Assembly (NCBI GenBank): GCA_021324935.1 | Contig: JAJPIE010000028.1 | Span: forward strand, 57,947 to 121,946 | Direction: 5' to 3' | DNA: 64,000 nucleotides | Source: Acidobacteriota bacterium | GTDB lineage: Bacteria > Acidobacteriota > Terriglobia > Acidiferrales > UBA7541 | Shown: one piece after another, positions 62,666 to 64,000 of the stretch | How the letters are laid out: every line of letters begins with the position of its first letter | Position numbering within the stretch: position 1 is the first letter of the stretch | Program-made: the position numbers and the translations under genes | The notes under the pieces: generated by a model | Database searches by the model: none | Seen by the model: the letters and a program-made list of their open reading frames with translations, nothing else | Told to the model about the DNA's origin: nothing

Positions 62666-63121
62666 CTCTGCGCACTCTGCGCCTCTGCGTTCAGCTCTCT
62701 TATGAGGGACTTAGAACTAACCCGGCGCATCATCGGAGCGGCGATCACCGTCCATCGCGAGCTCGGTCCAGGCCTATTGGAGACCGTCTACGAAGAGTGC
62801 CTCTGTTTCGAACTAGGCTCGCATGGTCTCCCTTTTGTCAGGCAACACCCGATTCCTGTAGTCTATCGAGGGACGAAACTGGATTGCGGCTACCGGGCGG
62901 ACATCATTGTGGCCAGCCGGGTTATCATCGAAGTGAAAGCCATCGCCTCGATAGCTCCTGTGCATGAAGCCGTCATGTTAACTTACCTTCGCCTCTCCGG
63001 TTGTCGTATCGGCCTGTTGATTAACTTTCATTCCGCCACTTTGAAAGACGGTGTTCACAGATTCGTTTGGAATTACAATCCCGAAGAAGAAGCTGAACGC
63101 AGAGACACAGAGGTCGCAGAG
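62666..63121. mobile_element. GxxExxY cassette bounded by 31-bp inverted repeats
   Basis: Left end 62666-62696 contains CTCTGCG three times (CTCTGCG-CA-CTCTGCG-C-CTCTGCG) and ends TTCAGCT; the right end 63091-63121 is its inverted copy, identical at 27 of 31 positions. Between them lies a GxxExxY gene and nothing else. The unit separates the two mutase subunit genes. No transposase and no clear target duplication are visible, so it would be a non-autonomous (MITE-like) unit. Confidence 0.6.
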
Positions 63122-63151
63122 AAATGCCTGAAAAGAAGATTCGAGTATTGA
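62702..63151 (+). CDS. GxxExxY family protein, PD-(D/E)xK-like
   Basis: Protein of 149 residues from a family of unknown function named after G24-x2-E27-x2-Y30 in [13 protein letters not shown]. The core [17 protein letters not shown] (64-80) gives D67, E77 and K79, which fits the PD-(D/E)xK nuclease fold, so a nuclease-like role is plausible but unproven. ATG 62702 begins the conserved sequence ([20 protein letters not shown]); a longer frame overlaps the mutase gene and is rejected. The last ten codons lie beyond the right inverted repeat and overlap the start of mcmA2 by 28 bases. It lies within the inverted-repeat cassette. Confidence 0.88.
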   Translation: MRDLELTRRIIGAAITVHRELGPGLLETVYEECLCFELGSHGLPFVRQHPIPVVYRGTKLDCGYRADIIVASRVIIEVKAIASIAPVHEAVMLTYLRLSGCRIGLLINFHSATLKDGVHRFVWNYNPEEEAERRDTEVAEKCLKRRFEY

Positions 63152-63528
63152 TTGCCAAGCCCGGGCTGGACGGGCACGACCGCGGCGCCAAGGTGATTGC
63201 CCGCGCCCTGCGCGACGCTGGCATGGAAGTGATCTACACCGGCCTTCGCCAAACTCCGGAGATGATTGCCTCCGCCGCCGCCCAGGAAGACGTCGACGTC
63301 ATCGGCCTCTTGATCCTCTCCGGCGCGCACAATACCCTTTGCCCGCAGCTCATGAAGCTCCTGCGCGAAAAAGGCATGGACGACGTCACCGTGCTGGTTG
63401 GCGGCATCATCCCCGAAGCCGACATCCCCGCCCTCAAGCAAGCCGGCATCGCCGGAATCTTCCTCCCCGGCACCTCCACCCAGGACATCGTGGACTTCAT
63501 CCACAAACGCCTCGCCGTCTCACCCTAG
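63124..63528 (+). CDS. mcmA2: Methylmalonyl-CoA mutase small (cobalamin-binding) subunit
   Basis: B12-binding domain of the mutase as a separate 134-residue protein. DGHDRG at 16-21 is the D-x-H-x-x-G motif; H18 replaces the dimethylbenzimidazole ligand of cobalt. [16 protein letters not shown] carries the S-x-L motif and [19 protein letters not shown] the GG motif of the Rossmann-like fold. It should pair with the large subunit at 60907 and with MeaB (16828). The ATG has no good Shine-Dalgarno sequence: the sequence just upstream is the inverted repeat of the GxxExxY cassette, so expression may depend on coupling with that gene. Confidence 0.93.
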   Translation: MPEKKIRVLIAKPGLDGHDRGAKVIARALRDAGMEVIYTGLRQTPEMIASAAAQEDVDVIGLLILSGAHNTLCPQLMKLLREKGMDDVTVLVGGIIPEADIPALKQAGIAGIFLPGTSTQDIVDFIHKRLAVSP

Positions 63529-63960
63529 CCCCACTCATAGTGCCGCCGTTTGATTCAGGCGGTGACCCGCCTACCGCAGCAACGCATCTCAAGTTGTCGC
63601 CTGCGGCTTATAGTTTAGGACTGAAGGCTAATGGCTGAGGGCTGTCCGCTAAAGGCTGTCCTCTCAAACTTCACCCGCGTATACAGCATCTGAAATCCCT
63701 GCCGCGCGATGTAGCGTGCTCGCCCCGAACAATCCGGCGAGACGCCCGCGTATTACCAGCGTGGCTCCGCCCACTACTTTCCCGCCGGCCCGCGCAACAG
63801 CTCCGCGCAGACCATCGCCGCCAAGGCTTCCGCCGTTTCAATCTCCCGCGCCAATTCCAAACTCAGAAGGGGATTTTCCATCCCGCGAGTCTATCCCGAC
63901 TCTCCATCCGCTAACCGTCTCCGTTTTCTCGGCTGACCTCTGCTACCTCTGTAGTTCATC
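63529..63960. other. Intergenic region after mcmA2
   Basis: No secure gene. On the minus strand a 35-codon frame (ATG 63881 to TAG 63774, MENPLLSLELAREIET...) is followed, two bases out of frame, by a coding-like stretch to about 63670 (VVGGATLVIRGRLAGL...). This could be a frameshifted small gene, but nothing supports a family. The rest is without visible features. Confidence 0.35.
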
Positions 63961-64000
63961 TTCTCTTCTCTTCTCTTCTCTTCTCTTCTCTTCTCTTCTC
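63961..64000. repeat. Pentanucleotide tandem repeat (TTCTC)8 at window edge
   Basis: Eight perfect copies of TTCTC run to the last base of the window, so the true length is unknown. A pyrimidine-only strand of this kind is prone to slippage. Confidence 0.9.

Overview
The window looks like a chromosome segment of a Gram-negative, moderately GC-rich bacterium, most probably an acidobacterium (Acidobacteriota). Lipid A (lpxD), an outer-membrane TolC-type channel and an Acinetobacter/E. coli-style murein-recycling ligase (mpl) show an outer membrane. The mix with bshC (bacillithiol), hrcA-grpE-dnaJ, a two-subunit methylmalonyl-CoA mutase, M61 and TPR metallopeptidases and GxxExxY genes fits Acidobacteriota. 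This assignment is an inference from gene content; no rRNA or tRNA gene is present to test it.

Layout. 0-5.5 kb (minus): 5'-part of dnaE running off the left edge, tRNA nucleotidyltransferase (cca family), then murJ and xerD overlapping. 5.6-7.1 kb: a gene-poor stretch with one conserved hypothetical, a signal-peptide remnant, a 51-residue membrane peptide and a small zinc ribbon. 7.2-18 kb: lpxD, plsC, a coupled envelope block (mgtC-ldcA, mpl-M61 peptidase), PfkB kinase-mtnP, an MBL hydrolase and meaB. 18-31.8 kb: lipoprotein, acyl-CoA dehydrogenase, threonine aldolase, hemW, yjbQ, bshC, lepB-carA-carB-aldolase and rsmE. 31.8-39.8 kb: hrcA-grpE-dnaJ, aldehyde dehydrogenase, an SDR gene divergent from an ArsR regulator, a peptidoglycan-binding protein and an HtrA protease. 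39.8-45.5 kb (plus): a probable structured RNA, then thrC, a CysO-like sulfur carrier, two small ferredoxin-fold proteins, leuC, an inserted membrane protein and leuD. 45.7-56.6 kb: DMT exporter, metalloprotease-TPR protein, amidohydrolase, M20 peptidase, LeuA-like synthase, aldehyde dehydrogenase, truA and pyrE. 56.9-63.5 kb (plus): TolC-like channel, ArnT-like glycosyltransferase and the methylmalonyl-CoA mutase locus. The right edge is a pentanucleotide repeat.

Working together. carA/carB/pyrE serve pyrimidine synthesis; leuC/leuD and possibly the LeuA-like enzyme serve leucine synthesis; thrC with the sulfur carrier touches threonine/sulfur amino acids; mpl/ldcA/M61 suggest murein recycling; meaB guards the methylmalonyl-CoA mutase encoded 44 kb away.

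Most notable: (1) the mutase large-subunit gene has one in-frame TAG where a lysine codon is expected, and a GxxExxY gene bounded by 31-bp inverted repeats sits between the two mutase subunits; (2) a strong promoter, three hairpins and a terminator upstream of thrC define a probable ~130-nt RNA; (3) an intergenic element made of two hairpins exactly 43 bp apart occurs three times; a second hairpin family clusters at 41.5-42.9 kb; (4) carA, and perhaps mpl, appear to start at CTG. Several starts were moved from the longest possible ORF because of ribosome-binding sites or family N-termini; reasons are given per gene.
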